Assembly (NCBI RefSeq): GCF_024362695.1
Contig: NC_065405.1
Coordinates: forward strand, 18,195,900-18,259,899
Direction of reading: 5' to 3'
DNA: 64,000 bases
From: Pectinophora gossypiella
Lineage: Eukaryota > Arthropoda > Insecta > Lepidoptera > Gelechiidae
Every line of letters begins with the position of its first letter. Within the stretch, counting starts at the first letter, position 1. Positions 34,271-47,556 of the stretch are shown here, one piece after another. The translations under genes and the position numbers were made by a program. Under the pieces are notes generated by a model. The model made no database searches. It saw nothing but the letters and a program-made list of their open reading frames with translations, and had not been told where the DNA came from.

Positions 34271-35607
34271 AAGCTATGTACTTTAATTGTATGGAATTTA
34301 AATACACTTATACGGAAGGTACTTACACTATTTGAAATGTGGATCGTAACAGGTACAATAAAGGAAGCGGGATAATGTTCTGAAGACTTAACTCCTGAAG
34401 TGGAAATTATATTGTAATATTAAAGTTAGTCTATTGCATTTCATCTACACACCAACCCCCGCTCCTATGCCCTCAAAAACGATCCTAGGTGCGGGTTAAG
34501 ATTGTCTGTGTTACATAGGTATTCCTTTAAATATTAATTTATATCATAAAGGCAATTCTACAATAGATAAAAAATCTATCTGAGCTTTAACACATTTCTT
34601 ATCTTCAAATTATTACACTACATTAATGAATAACGTTCAAAAGGACTGTTACAAATAAAATAGAGCAAACCCAATTGATTAAAAAAAGAATAATAACGCT
34701 CAAAATCCTATCACCTTCACACATAAATTATAATTTCAATAACTGTCGGGGGCTCGGACCGTCCGTCACCGCCAGCCTCACCGACAGTGCTCGTGACGTC
34801 ACTTTCATAAACGTTAATTGATCACTCTCGTCAGGACGCGGCTCCTCGCGCCGCTGTTAGTTTCCTGAGATACCTACATTGATAAGTAGTAAAGATGACA
34901 GCAAACTACAGTCTGTCTGTGTGCAGGACGTAATAATGCACGTTTATATTTTAACATAGCATAAACTATATACACCCACTCCTCGGCAGTTCCATGTAAT
35001 AGGGAGCGAGCCCATTGCCACTGACCGGGCACAGATACTAGAAACCACGTGATTTGAATTATTACCTATGATACAAACTTGAATTCAAACTCATAAAGTC
35101 GAATTCCGCGATTTAGAGCCCAAGCCGGGATTCAAACCCGTGACACTACGATGTAAATCACACGTTCTCCGAAACAGGGCTGTCATGGCTCTTACTTCAA
35201 GTATCTTTTTATTTTGTTTAAAGAACCCAACAGTAGTATTTTATGACTACACAACAAAAAAAATCTTAACAAAAATATTCCGATATAGCAGCCAAATACA
35301 CCATTGATGACCGAACAAAGAACCCAGTCAGACTACAAATGACTTTTACACTATTACTCTGTATCACTGATATTCTAAAGAACCATTAACTACTGATATG
35401 GGTTGTTATATGTAGTAAAACTACACGTCTTTGTTTAACGAACTTTGTTGGCTAGGAAGCTATAATTCCTCGTAACGGTCACAATAGTAAAACGATCAAT
35501 CATCGACATACAAACATGACGCTTCAATTTCAGTTCACCTGCGACAGTTCTATAGCACTGCTAGCGTTAACTGCTATTGTTGGAAATGTTAGCTAGTTAC
35601 TTGATTA

Positions 35608-35735
35608 TATCTGAGGGCACGGGAGTGCCCCTGCCAAGACGAGCAAAACAAAGCACAAAGGTAGGGCTCTACCCACATTTTCTCAAAACATTCTCATTTT
35701 CTTTTTCGTCGATTTTTTTAACCTTCATAACTCTG
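35608..35735 (+). repeat. Dispersed repeat, family C
   Basis: GGGCACGGGAGTGCCCCTGC, CAAGACGAGCAAAACAAAGC and later TTCATAACTCTGG match 17295-17400. Confidence 0.65.
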
Positions 35736-36124
35736 GTTTGGCCGTTCCGCTACCATCCCAGGAGCGAAAGGTGAAACAACTATTTCATTCCATCGTAATG
35801 GGCAACAATTTTTTTGATTGTTCATAGCAATTCTGTTATATAGTTCTTGTAGTAACGAAACGTACACGCCTCATATTTTACCTAACATGTAGAGTTTGTA
35901 AACTTAGTGTTTCTGTCGTTAGGGCGCGTAGAGTTAGAAGCTTGGCTCTACATGAGATCTGACAACTTTTTGATCGATATAGTCTCGTCTTGGCAACATT
36001 TTACATGAAAATGTTTTTGTTGGGTTAGTAGTAGTCTTAAGGATGCCGAAAGTAACTCTTGCGAAATGTAGTTATCGATCGAGACTGGTATTGTGTTATA
36101 CAATACCTGCATTACAAAAAACAC

Positions 36125-36225
36125 AAACAGCTTATATACTGCTGGGCACAGGCCTCCCCTCAACCAGCCCGGGGCGGTATGGGGCATACTCCGCCAGGCT
36201 GCTCCTGCGGGTGGTTGATACAATA
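36125..36225 (-). repeat. Dispersed repeat, family B, reverse copy
   Basis: CTGCTGGGCACAGGCCTCCC followed by GGGGCATACTCCGCCAGGCT is the reverse complement of the family B core. It ends about 100 bp before the signal-peptide exon. Confidence 0.65.
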
Positions 36226-36327
36226 CCTAATTATTTTTTTGTAATAACGTTACTCTGTAAGGCTCTTGCCCCTCATTACGCAGCAATAACACGTGAATAT
36301 AATAAAAATAAATATTATTTATTGCAG

Positions 36328-36390
36328 ACGGAGCCAGGCGTGCGAACATGTCTCCGCACGGGCTTGTCATCGCGCTACTGGCGTTGTGCG
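36328..36390 (+). CDS. Signal-peptide first coding exon of an unidentified secreted or membrane protein
   Basis: The exon follows acceptor TTATTTATTGCAG, has a 20-nt 5' leader, and starts ATG at 36348 in the good insect context GCGAACATG. It encodes MSPHGLVIALLALC, a short polar start followed by an eight-residue hydrophobic run, and ends TGCG|GTGAGT in phase 1. A phase 1 intron just after a signal peptide is common in Ig-superfamily and other secreted proteins. The start, acceptor, donor and GC-rich codons all agree, so a real exon is likely. The rest of the gene lies across a very long intron. The opposite strand from the Dscam-like gene makes this a different transcription unit. The identity cannot be told from 14 residues. 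The coding part is 36348-36390. Confidence 0.6.
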
Positions 36391-37513
36391 GTGAGTAGAA
36401 AAATACATATTATTATTTTACACGTTTATGTATTAAATACTTTGTGTAAATCTTGAAATGATGAAAAATTACAATGAACGAAAACTTTGTGAAGTAACCT
36501 ATATGTACTAAATGAAAAAAAAAATCTACGAACCTAACTCAACTTGTGAATGGGCTGATAAACTCTTCCTGTTGATTAGTTGTCGTATTGGTTGCTATGT
36601 GTTGAAAAGTCAGATGCCATAACCTAATAATTCGAGTTATAGTTTGGGCCTCGTAAGGTCCGAATTAACAGATAAATAGTTTTAAACAACGGGATTTGGG
36701 TATCAAAAGGCATCTGGGGCATATGACCACCAGCAACACCAATCCAACGCTGACATCAATTCAGTGAAGTGCGGTGATAAAAAACACACAAGCCCATCAC
36801 AACTTGATAATGATGTTGCGTGATAACATCCATTAGAAAACCAGAACAATAATTGGGCCTTTTTCGTAAGATAAGAACCTAGTCACTAACCGCAGAATCA
36901 ATAAAAAATAAACAAGCGGTGAGTATGTGTTTAACTACGATCGTTATGTAAAAATTGACTATTAAAAGTGTAACTATGTTACCTCCCGAATAAAGATATT
37001 TTAAATTTGAATTTCTTTTTCACTGGTACAGCGGTGAGTAAATATATATGATGTATGTGCCTATGATATAATAGATGGAGTAAATCATATTCACTTACGA
37101 TTGTGAGTAAAACATTATCAAAGGGCAGGATTTCAATGTGTCGTGAACATGAAGGAACAGAATTGAATAGTCCTCTATTTCAAGTATTTGCGATGTGCAG
37201 CGTTGTAATTATGTGATTTTCGAGTCAGTAACGCGCCAGCGCAGCAGGTGTGGAACAATACCGAGTGTATAATGACGGCAGTGTGGTGAGCGGCGAGCGG
37301 TGGAGTGGTGGAGTGAAGTGGTGGAGTACGGAAGCAGCAGTAATTATATTCTCCGACACAAAGCCAGCGGATGCGGCGCGGCGAGGACGGGAGGCCGGGA
37401 GGACTGGTGCTACGAGAGGCTAATTTTATCTGTCGCTTTACACTGGCACGTGCGTGTTGAGAGGACCAACGGTAAAAGTATAGGTACTTAAATCAGAACC
37501 AAGTTCAATGTTT

Positions 37514-38036
37514 TATATGTCACTGTAAAAGCTCGAACTACGGTAAATCTTAAGATTTAAGTGTAAGTCTTAGGATTTACCGACATGAGTTGGTAAATGT
37601 AAGTATTTCTGAAAATACGACGATCTTTTCGAGCTTTGACCATTCGAATTCAGTATATGCTAGGTTTTACCACTGTTAGCTGTTAGATGTTGGTTTTAGG
37701 AATAAAACAATGAGTAATTCTTAATTATTTACTTTAGACAAAACAGCCACGTAGTACTATAAAGGTATCATATGATAGTAATAAGTACAAAGTAATACCA
37801 ACTTATTAAAATTATTTTGAAAAAACATAACGTACAATATGAGCACGTTATGACATGTGTTGTTTTTCAATATTTACCGTGCCGTTGATATAAATCCTAA
37901 GATTTACCAAAGGAATGGTGGTAAAAGTTCGAATCGCAAACCTTTTGAGACATTTACTATTAAGAATTGGTAGATCTTAGGTTTTACTGGAATATCTTGC
38001 GATTTACTGCATTTCGAGCTTTTACAGTAACATATA
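37514..38036. mobile_element. TIR element about 520 bp with internal palindromes
   Basis: The left end TATATGTCACTGTAAAAGCT and following CGAA is the near-perfect inverse of the right end (TTCGAGCTTTTACAGTAACA then TATA). Inside, variants of GGTAAATCTTAAGATTT occur several times in both orientations. No coding capacity: a non-autonomous DNA element. The exact ends and target duplication are not certain. Confidence 0.7.
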
Positions 38037-40499
38037 TACTTTTGCAAGCATTTACATTCATTAGGTTCGCGAACTTAATAAAAAGTTGCACAGGATCTTA
38101 AAGAAATGGTGTGAAAGGTAAAAGGGCTGTACTTTGCAGTGGATGTGTGCTTACAGAATGTATGAAGATTTGTATAATTTTTAATGGACAATAATACTGC
38201 TTGTCTTCAAAGTCGTAAGGCTGGAAATCCTATCCTAAAGGTTGATTTTGTTTGATCCCGTTGTTTAAAGCTATTTCTCTGGAAATCCGGGCCTTACGAG
38301 GTCCGGACTATAAGCTCGAATTATAAGGGTATGTCGTCAGACTTGTATCTATTTCTCGCGGTACAGCACTAAGGGCACCAATAAGAAATTTGGAATGTAA
38401 TATTTTTATTATTGCGCTATGAAAGGAAAGCGAAACCTTCAAAAGCAGGGCATTAAAACAGGAAATACTGTTGGAAAAGCGGACGGCGAATACAGAGCTG
38501 CGTACTGCCCGCTTGCGGGGATAATTCGTTTGTACGACTCCGAGTGTCCTTTTATAGGAAACAATCGAAAGGCGAGATGACCGCTTGGCCCGCGGCGGCA
38601 GCGGCCGGGGTGTTACGATAACCGTTCAGATCTGATAACACCAAAGTTTATGTCAATACTCACAAATCATGAAAAACACAATTCTAAACTCCACGCAATA
38701 AAAACTACTTTCAGCTTGATATTTAAGCCGATAAATAATATGGGGGTGATTAACACGCTGTCAATGTAGACATAGACAATTTATCATGTTGACGACGAGG
38801 TAAGTAAATATTTAATCAAGTATAACTTAGCTGCGACAAGCAGCTTTACTCATTCCATGTTCGTTTTATTTATTACTGTCCGCGCAGTGGAGGGCTTACC
38901 TATAATATTGATTATTGTCAAAATCATTATAATCACGGTACAATGTAATGTAAACCCTAATAGAGTTATAACATGTTAGATAATGAAAAAGGGCGGCAGT
39001 CATTGATTCATCATTTTGCCACGAAGTAATTTAAAGTTAAATCGGTTGTTTTAAAATCTCATTTACTTTACCCCGTGAGTCGAGTCCCGGTAGCTTGCAA
39101 TTGAAATCCTTATTGCCTGTTAGACAGAGTCCATTATAAGTGGCGATGTTGACTCAGGTGCGGGCACGTGACCGACAGTCGCCACTATAAATCAGATTTG
39201 ATAAATGAATGCGTTGTTACGACGGACAGCGAGGACGCTGTTATCCCATATCTTGTTGTTTTATGTCGGAGTACTGTATTGTATGTAGTAGGTTATAGCT
39301 GGTGTAGTGTAGCGCCTCCGCCCCCGCGCCCGCGCCCGCTTGCGCCCGTGGCCGCCGCAGCTGCAGCCGCGTGTCGCTGCACCGCACTATAATGTTAATA
39401 TTAACAGCTCATTTGTTCTACGCTCAGCCACCGCCGCTCCTCCGAGATTAACTCCCAGGTCCGACCTCAACCGAACTACGAAATTGCTTCTTTCATATTA
39501 AACAGACGGTATTTGTTAAACATTACACACCAGCGGGGGCGGGCCCGAGCCCCGCCGCGCGGCCTGTATCGGTAGTTCCTCATTAAGCTCGCCTCCGCAC
39601 ATAAATTTTAATTCAGCCGCCGGCATCGCACACAGATCAACATATCACGTTCGCTGCGCTGATATCAAAGCCGCGGTTTCATCGGGCCCCGCTCCCTCCG
39701 CCCGTCCCTTTCTCGTCCATGAACGACCAATGTCATTGGACCCTGGACGTAGATCCTGTCTCCTCTACAACACCAATAACAAACCACGTCCAGGCTCTCG
39801 CTACGCTGGCCGGTCGCGCTACACTGGCCCACTTTTTAATTACATGCATCATACGAGCCGAGTGCAATTTCATAAAGGATTTGGTGGTTTACGGTTAAAC
39901 AGCAGACGGCTGCTTTGTTTCACTTGAAAAATTAAATCTGCTCTCGTATGTCAGTCGTGCAGTAGCCAGCAGGCGGGTACCATATACTTTATAGCAGTCT
40001 GAAAGATGAGTCACCATGCCAAATATTTACTTTAGATTATTATAACAAATATCTTATCGCCTGCACGAATCTATCATTCCATCTTCAGGATATACGAGTA
40101 TTTAATGCTTTGATGATGAATGCTTTACATAACTGCCGTTACATGGGTAGGTATCGTTTGTACGAACCAAACTATTTAGCATTCGGAAGTAATAAATAAT
40201 CATCAATGGTGGAAGTGTGTGTGTTGGCTGTTTAGTTATCATCACAGTTATTTTTGAACTAGTGACGTATGTATTTACGTCCTCGCGGCTGCGCACCTTC
40301 TTCCCAGAAGCTCCTCGTCTTCTTCCAACTCTCCCACGCCCTTTATTAATTCCAGGACATTCTACAACAAACTAATGAGTGTGGGACCATTTTTTGCGCG
40401 GTGTAATCTAACTTGATCTCGCAACATAAACATTACGCCCTCTTCATATGTCTCAATTAGCGGCGGCCGCACATTTCTGGTTGACTTCTTTCATTCCAA

Positions 40500-40516
40500 C
40501 CCCCCCCCCCCCCCCC
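40500..40516 (+). repeat. Poly-C run
   Basis: Seventeen consecutive C, then a C-rich tail to about 40545. The length may be an assembly approximation. Confidence 0.9.
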
Positions 40517-42647
40517 GGTACCCTTCCGCCCCTCCCCCGCCCCTGCGTGAATTAATCGCTCCAGTTAGTTTCCATCATGGCGGCCACGTCCGGCAAACAT
40601 TTGCGTGAGGCAGGACCCAACACATATTGGTGATAAATCACTCTTTACACTATCTATATGAGGTATAAGAGAATTCGCCCACTTTATCGTTGCAGAGTTG
40701 CGAAAATTGTGTATTTATTTCTTTCCGGTGTGTCGTGACTACGTAGAGATTGTTGAAATTAGGTCAGAAGTAGTAGTAGCAGGTAGGCATGCCTGCTACT
40801 TCAACGAGTTTCACAATGGTTACGGGCATTTTAAACATTTCGGAGGCCGCGGCGCCGGGCTTCGTAATGCTGGGAATGCGAGCGGCCCGCACCGCGCGGC
40901 CCTGCCAGCGCGGCGCGCCGTCGCTGACGGCGGCTTAGCTGGATATTTATTATGCAATTTCCAGCTGACACCGCGCCATGCAAATTCTGCTGGAGCACGC
41001 GATACCGTCGCTACAGTTTATCTTCGCCTACATTGTATCATTTTTTTGTTTCGAGACAGGTGAAGTTTATTTCACAAATTGCCTTCATACATTAAATCTT
41101 TTGACTCCACTCTGGAACTTTTTTCCTCACAATTCATTATTCGTAGAACGTCTTGAATGTTTGTAGGTGTACAAAGCGCTCGAAATGCGCTCCAGCGTCG
41201 TGGAGCGGCGACGCCACTGCCGGGGTTGGCTTCTTGACGGGAGGGAGGACCGAATTCAATCTTCTTCGTCAAATACGGCTTTATATTGTGTACCGTACGA
41301 TTGTTGCATGGACAACATTGTCCGTATTTGCCTGTCGTCAGCGACTCGGCAGCCGAACTTGTGTCGTGCGGCGTCGGTCGGGAGTCGTGCGACCGGCGAT
41401 ATAGCTTGTACACGCTGACGAGGACCTTGGGTCATGACCTCGTATTGATCTCTTCACATTACTGTAAAGTTGGATGCTGCAGCTGACCTGGCAATTCTCA
41501 TGTTCTCTTTGCTTGTACTCACAGTAAAAGTCCTTCAAAATAATTAAGGTTTTGATCATCCGGCAGTTTTATTTAAACAACCAAATGAACAATGTGCGAA
41601 ATAGATATTTAGGTACTTAAATACATTCTGAAAGAAAAATCAAAAAGTGTCTAATTATTTTTCTGTTTATTGTGTCGATGGCAAACTAAATAGTATCGGT
41701 CCAACACTATTGCAAAAGTATTAAGAATTATTGTCAGGTAGTAAAGTGCACTGAGCAGTCGGCATTAGCTCATAAGTATCAATCTATGTAGGTGCCCCCT
41801 CCCCGCTGCACGTCGCCGCCTGCACGCCGCGGCATCCACGCAGCTTGCCCTCAAACACGTCCCTCTCCTCAGTGCAACTTCACGCCGCACTCGCGGTATC
41901 GGCGTGTGTTCCAGCTCACCCTTTGGCGACTAACTCAATACCATATTACAATTTCTACGGTCGCGACGTGGAGTTACTAAAGTGAAATTCGCAAATCTCT
42001 TCCGAGGGATTAATTATAAATTCAGCGCCCGTGACGCCGACTCTAATGCGGGGCTTTGCAAGCTTTGCTCTTGTCTGTGAGGACAAACGACTTACTTGAT
42101 ATAAGACTTGTACGGCTTTTCGTTTATCCTGACGTCGAGGTAATGTTGACGTTTGAAACAATTACGAGATTTGAGATGAATGGAGGAAAGCGACGAGAGT
42201 AGAGAAAGTATGAAGTGGGTGGTTTTTGGCAAAGATATTAATACGTAACGCACAGCGGCGGCGCGGCTAGCGCGGCACGAGCCGGCAATAATGAAAGTAA
42301 AAGTAACGAATGCCATAATAAATCTCCAGCTCGCGGCTATAATGAAACACACGTGAAATGTTCACGCTCAGGTATGAAGTATTTCCGCGAAAAGGAACGT
42401 TGTTTTTCTTTTGTTATTTTCCTCTAGTACCGACAAATATGAATTCTTAATTACATTTGATGATATACCTAATAAATACATACAAAAGACAGCATGAAAT
42501 TGAACTGAACAGGATGTCTTTAGCAATTAATATTATGTACTTGGTACGATTCTAAGAAATGGGCGTTATGAGTGAAGTCAATTTTATTGTTTGTAGCCGT
42601 CGCTAGACATCTATTATAGCTGTCTACGTCGCGTCGTCGTCCGCGGA

Positions 42648-42776
42648 CGTACATTCATAAATACATACATAAAATCACGCATATTTTCCATCGGGGTAAG
42701 CAGAGACTTTGGAATTCCATTTGCTTCGATTTTGACACACTTCTTTTACTTCCTCCACATTCATCAATCGTTTCTT
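42648..42776 (+). repeat. Dispersed repeat, family A
   Basis: ATACATAAAATCACGC, CATCGGGGTAAGCAGAGAC and GGAATTCCATTTGCTTCGAT, then a TCATCAATCGTTTC tail shared with the copy at 6765-7025. Confidence 0.65.
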
Positions 42777-43014
42777 TTTTTATTGTTATGCATTTGTATT
42801 TATTTGGTATGCCTACTTACTTGAAGCAATACTATTCTTTTCACATAATCTTTCGTATATATGATCATGGTCAGAATTATAAAGAAAATTTAGCAATTTT
42901 AATTATAAGATATCTCTGTTCTGCCCATCACTATGGGGCTATCATTGGGGCACGAGTTAGTTATTGTATTGTTTGTAATGTATGTAAGGAGTGTATTATC
43001 TGTCGGATCAACAG

Positions 43015-43333
43015 TAGTGATGGACGATTGTTCCAATTTATAATAGACTTGTTAGAATTATTCCATATTATGGTATTAAAAAGATCATTCGTCATTCAAA
43101 TGATAATTCAATATTCGAATTATTATTGGCTGTAATAATTCATTCGAATGATTTTTTGGTCAGGTACTTTTCATGTGTGTGCTGCATTATATCTATTCCT
43201 TTGTTTGTGTTATTGTCGTGATATCTAGTTATTTATTATATTTTTGAAAATGTTAATAAAGTTAATTCGAATTATGCAAATTCATTCGAATGTTTTTTTT
43301 TTAATTCGAATCATTCATATTCGCCCATCACTA
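43015..43333. mobile_element. hAT-type MITE, 319 bp, with 8-bp target duplication
   Basis: The ends are TAGTGATGGACGA and the inverse TCGCCCATCACTA. The flanking octamers ATCAACAG (43007-43014) and GTCGACAG (43334-43341) match at six of eight bases, as expected for a hAT 8-bp duplication that has aged. The inside is AT-rich with many TTCGAAT and ATTCGAAT motifs and no transposase. Confidence 0.7.
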
Positions 43334-45584
43334 GTCGACAGTCGGTGTTTGAGTAGCTGCGAGTCCCCCCCGCTCCCCGCGCCCCCGCCGGATTACTGCC
43401 CCGTTGTCAGCACTCGCATCCACTTGCCGCGAACAGTTAGATTGTTCGGCGTGCAGACCCACTTGCCGCCACACTCCGCCACCGTTTGCATATTCAAATG
43501 TAACTGTACGATAATGTGCTGTAAACTTGCTCTCTATCCTACTTCTATTATATAGGTCTTAATTTAAGCATAAATTAGTAATAGAGGTTAATGTTCGCGT
43601 CTGTTTCAGGGATTCATTTCACTCTATTTAAGTTAAAACGAGCGAAAGTTTGTCTAAATATTAAAGCCTTATGATTGCCGTTGACTCTGCATTGTGTTCA
43701 AGATTTAACAACCAAAAGACTTGAGAGAATACAATAAAATGATGATAGGGGAATGTCCGTCCGTTACTATTATCCGTTAAAGCCAGTCCGTCAATCCAGC
43801 ACTCGTCAGATCAGAACCTCGCAGACAATGCCGCCGGCGGCGGGACAATACTAGCCCGCAGTCAGCAGCTGGCCGCGAGTCTAATCCCCGTTTGATTGCC
43901 GACGATCACTCTTATTAATATCACCGCATACTTTTATTGCACGGACTCTTCAGTAGACAGAAGCAACTTTTGGAATTCGCTTCCCAAGATCATTAGACTA
44001 CATTGAACTGTTATGATCTGCCAATTATACTATAAATTTACACAAGAAGCGCTGTCTTCGTCGATTTCAAGAATTATAGTATGACTATTTTAAGTTTTCT
44101 TTTCGTCGTTTCAACCATCCTTTGAACGATATGTCAATATTAAAGTAGGAATTACACTATGACTTGGGTTAAAGCATGAAGAAATACTGAATTAGTGTGA
44201 GAAGGGCGAAATCCTTTGCGTTGGCAGAATGGTGAGGGCGCAGGTAGCGGCGGGCGCGGGCGGGCGCTGCAGTGTCGCGATTTGCATGTGACAATACTCC
44301 CGGCGACAATGCCCGTTAACTGACGATTATATTCTCACAGCCGACAGTGAAACTACGCCGCCCCGCCACTGCTGGGTACATTGTTGCATTCCAACACGAT
44401 CGAATTTTGACAGGATTAAGGACTTCGGACCAAATTATCAATTCCTGATTTCTGAGTATTTTCCTTCACATTTACTCCTCATCACGAACAAACTCTTGTA
44501 TTTGGATAAACGAGGAACATTTTCACGACGTTGTTTCCACTTATATTTTGTACCAACTTGATGAATTGGGCATCCAATTTCATACGGTTTGTTTTATCAA
44601 TTTGTTTGCAAATTAAATGGAGTGCTTTGAATTGGAACAATTATTTGCACTGGCAGTAGTTCTCAGTCGCAGTCGTGTGTGATCTGTTAACATTGCGCGG
44701 CCAGAATGTACGCAATTGTGTGACGGAAGGGTGCTATTGATTTTGGATTAATCACTTCCAGATATAATATAACATAATAATACGAGTCTATATATTATGT
44801 CGCCATATGTTACGTATGACGCTTGTGTTTGGGAGATTATCCAATTATGTTCCGAGTAGTTACATCGGAATACGAGTAGTTGGTCGTCGTTTGAAGTGGA
44901 TATATAAAGAATGTCATCGAATGAAATACCGGTCCAGTATAATTGGATTCCTCTCAAATGCGAGTTGTTCCGGCGAGGTGTCGCCACGCTCGCCGCGATG
45001 TGACCTACATCAATCCAATTCTTTGGGAACCATTTGTTACTTTTACATTTTTTTTATATAAATATCCTCAAAACAAATTACATGTAATAGCTGAAACTGG
45101 TAGCTTTATAGAAAGTCGGATACTTACATTAATTATCCGTTAATAACTGTGTCTCGTAGGTATTCATTAAATGTGATTAATATCGTCGAGTTTAAACAAT
45201 TATTTGTTCCGAATATTAGACCACATATGCGTAATAATTAATTATTTCGTATAATGAAGCATTTGCCTATTACCAATAGTGTGTTCCTACTAAAAAAAAT
45301 AATAGACTGGATGACTAGGAGGTGTCTTCCCTCACGTCGCAGTGATGTGCGCGATTTTTACCAATTTTCCGTCTCGTTTCCGATTAGTTTCAAGGTTTGC
45401 TCACAATCCCATTTGACACCTCAATATTTTGTGCCTTCCAAAGCACGGATCATTTTACTTTCGGACAATCTACAAGGATAAGACTGTTCACGCCTGTAAT
45501 ATCACAAACACAAAGTGATTTTTCGATTCGGTCGCGGGACCAGCGTAATCGCTACACAACAACGGGGTCTGTGGCGGCTCCATA

Positions 45585-45655
45585 GTAACCCTGACACCAG
45601 GGTTGAGGGGGATCATTGGTCTCACAAACCACACGAGAGAAGTAGAGTAACTTCT
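45585..45655 (+). repeat. Dispersed repeat, family D
   Basis: AACCCTGACACCAGGGTTGA then CAAACCACACGAGAGAAG matches 27531-27610. Confidence 0.6.
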
Positions 45656-46370
45656 GTGATAAAAAACGAATAACGATTACAAATCAATATGAATCTCCAT
45701 CGTACATCATTGGCTCATACAGGTCAGGGCTGCCAGAATATGGTGGCGTTGTCCAGTACACATTTGAGATTTGAATTACATCAAGCATCGTACGTAATGA
45801 AGTCACAAGTCGCCCCACACCCTCTGCCAGCCACAATGACACACGTCCAGCGATTTTTGTTTCCATATGCAGCTCTTTGATCAAACTTGTTCGTTATCCA
45901 AAAACACGTGGAACTACAAAGCGGGCGCAAAGGTAGAACAAGGATTTTGTGGATGTGAATGTTTTGATAGAGGGCGAAATGTTGACCGTATGCCTGACGC
46001 ACAATGAATACGAAAATAGCTTTGTATGTACGATCGGAAGTGGAATATAAGTGGCAGCGCGCGCTCATTACGACGTGACGTCACGGCGTCGCGACCCCGC
46101 CGGCGATTGCCTCCGCGCTACAAAGCTTTGTGCACTCAACGGCTCGCTCTAATACGACTAAATCGAAATTGAACAATTGAAAGATCTGATGGAATCGAGA
46201 CCTTAGCTCGCTGCAATGTTTCTTTGTAAAAAGCGGGAAAATCATTTTGGTTTAGTGGGATTAGTTTGTACCTTGTGACTTTGTATTTCGCACACAATCT
46301 TTGAGGTAGCTTGGACTCGATTCAAAATCGCTGGTCGGAATGAACAACAAAAATAATTTAGCTGGGCATG

Positions 46371-46389
46371 TGTGTGTGTGTGTGTGTGG
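46371..46389 (+). repeat. (TG)n microsatellite
   Basis: About nine uninterrupted TG units. Confidence 0.85.
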
Positions 46390-47447
46390 TGTAAACTGCA
46401 ATGTCCGGCAGCGTGTCGCCGGGAGCACCCCTTTGCCCGGCCGGGGCAGAGCGGCAGCAGTACACAGCCGCTAACTACAGGGCGCGCTGCATTGTCTGCC
46501 AGTTCCGGTAATCTCATTCAGTGGCTTGTGCTCGCTAACGACAAGGCGAGTTGATTCGATTCCACAAAGTGACAAAGCATCTCTCTGACGGCACTCGACG
46601 CTCTTTTATGGTTGTCCCCTTTTTGTTAAGCCTCGCCCCTTCATGTTTAAGTTCTTTCGAGCAAAGAGTGACGTATTCATTGACGTACGACATCGGTCAG
46701 TGCAACGTGCCGTCACGTGACGATGCGGAGCACGCCTCACATATTTTCGACGGATTTTAATTAAAACAATTGAACGTTTCGGATGTAAATTGGCGCGGCA
46801 ATAAATTCTCTCGCTGAAAAATGCGCGCACCTAATGAATGTTTGCACGCGGCGCTCCCTTACACGCACAATTTGATATTTTGGGGATCATTGCTGTGATA
46901 CTTCTGTGCGCTGGAAGTCGGCGATGAAATTAACTTCTAATAGAATTAATTTTCATGTAAGTATTGTAAAAAATCTGCAGTAATAGAAAATTGTATTACC
47001 TATAGGTAACAGTTAACAAGAGCAGCCAAAAATATGAAAGAAAATACCATAATACCATTCTTAAGCCATAAAGTAGTGGTATAGCTGGTCTGAGCGCGGA
47101 ATATTCGACCGAGTGTGTCAGAACGCGCTATAAAAGCAATTAGTGACAATGGTGGGAGGTAATGGGCTGTATGGCGAGCTGGCGCGGTGCCAGCCCGCCT
47201 CCGCCTCCGCCTCCGCCTCTGCGCCCGCTCCGCCGCTGCTTCTGGCGCAGGAATTTCTCATTTTGTTTCGGATACAAGTACTATATACTAGTGCTACCTA
47301 CAAACAATTTCTGCACATTCATACCAAGTTTCATGTCGAGTACTAAATTCCCAAAACATTCACCTTACTTGACTGCAAAACTATAAAAATACATGTCTAC
47401 ATTTTTTTAACATTATTGATAACAAATAGACACATTAAATACACTTA

Positions 47448-47556
47448 CTCCACAGTGGAGCAGCGTGGTGGAGTATGCTCCATACCCCCTCCGGTTGACT
47501 GAGGGGAGGCCTGTGCCCAGCAGTGGGACGTATATAGGTTGGTTATGTGTATGTGT
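47448..47556 (+). mobile_element. Family B retroposon fragment with 33-bp flanking direct repeats
   Basis: The 109-bp insert (GTGGAGCAGCGTGGTGGAGT ... CCCAGCAGTGGGACGTATAT) is bounded by 33-bp direct repeats at 47415-47447 and 47557-47589 that begin ATTGATAA, end ATACACTTA and differ at two positions. This marks the insertion ends and suggests target-primed retrotransposition. Other copies: 14848-14880, 21648-21690, 23400-23460, 34185-34270, 36125-36225, 57800-57850 and 62410-62510. Confidence 0.75.

Larger units (their letters stand above)
28113..36327. other. No gene seen: AT-rich stretch before the signal-peptide exon
   Basis: No supported exon. It contains an imperfect hairpin at 32116-32186, a GC-rich island near 30715-30745, a family F repeat near 29935-30005, family B copies at 34185-34270 and 36125-36225, and a family C copy near 35608-35735. 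It may include the 5' leader intron of the plus-strand gene. Confidence 0.55.
36391..43014. other. No gene seen: probable first intron of the plus-strand gene
   Basis: No supported exon. It holds the TIR element at 37514-38036, a GC-rich island near 39305-39385, a run of 17 C at 40500-40516 and the family A copy near 42648. Confidence 0.55.

Noticed and set aside
35095..35165. tRNA-like stretch with GGTTTGAATCCCGG on the minus strand
   Set aside because: No acceptor stem or D and anticodon arms could be formed; more likely a tRNA-derived repeat fragment.
42092..42352. Minus-strand ORF with a signal-like start (MAFVTFTFIIAG)
   Set aside because: No acceptable donor in a useful phase; Arg-rich continuation; probably chance.
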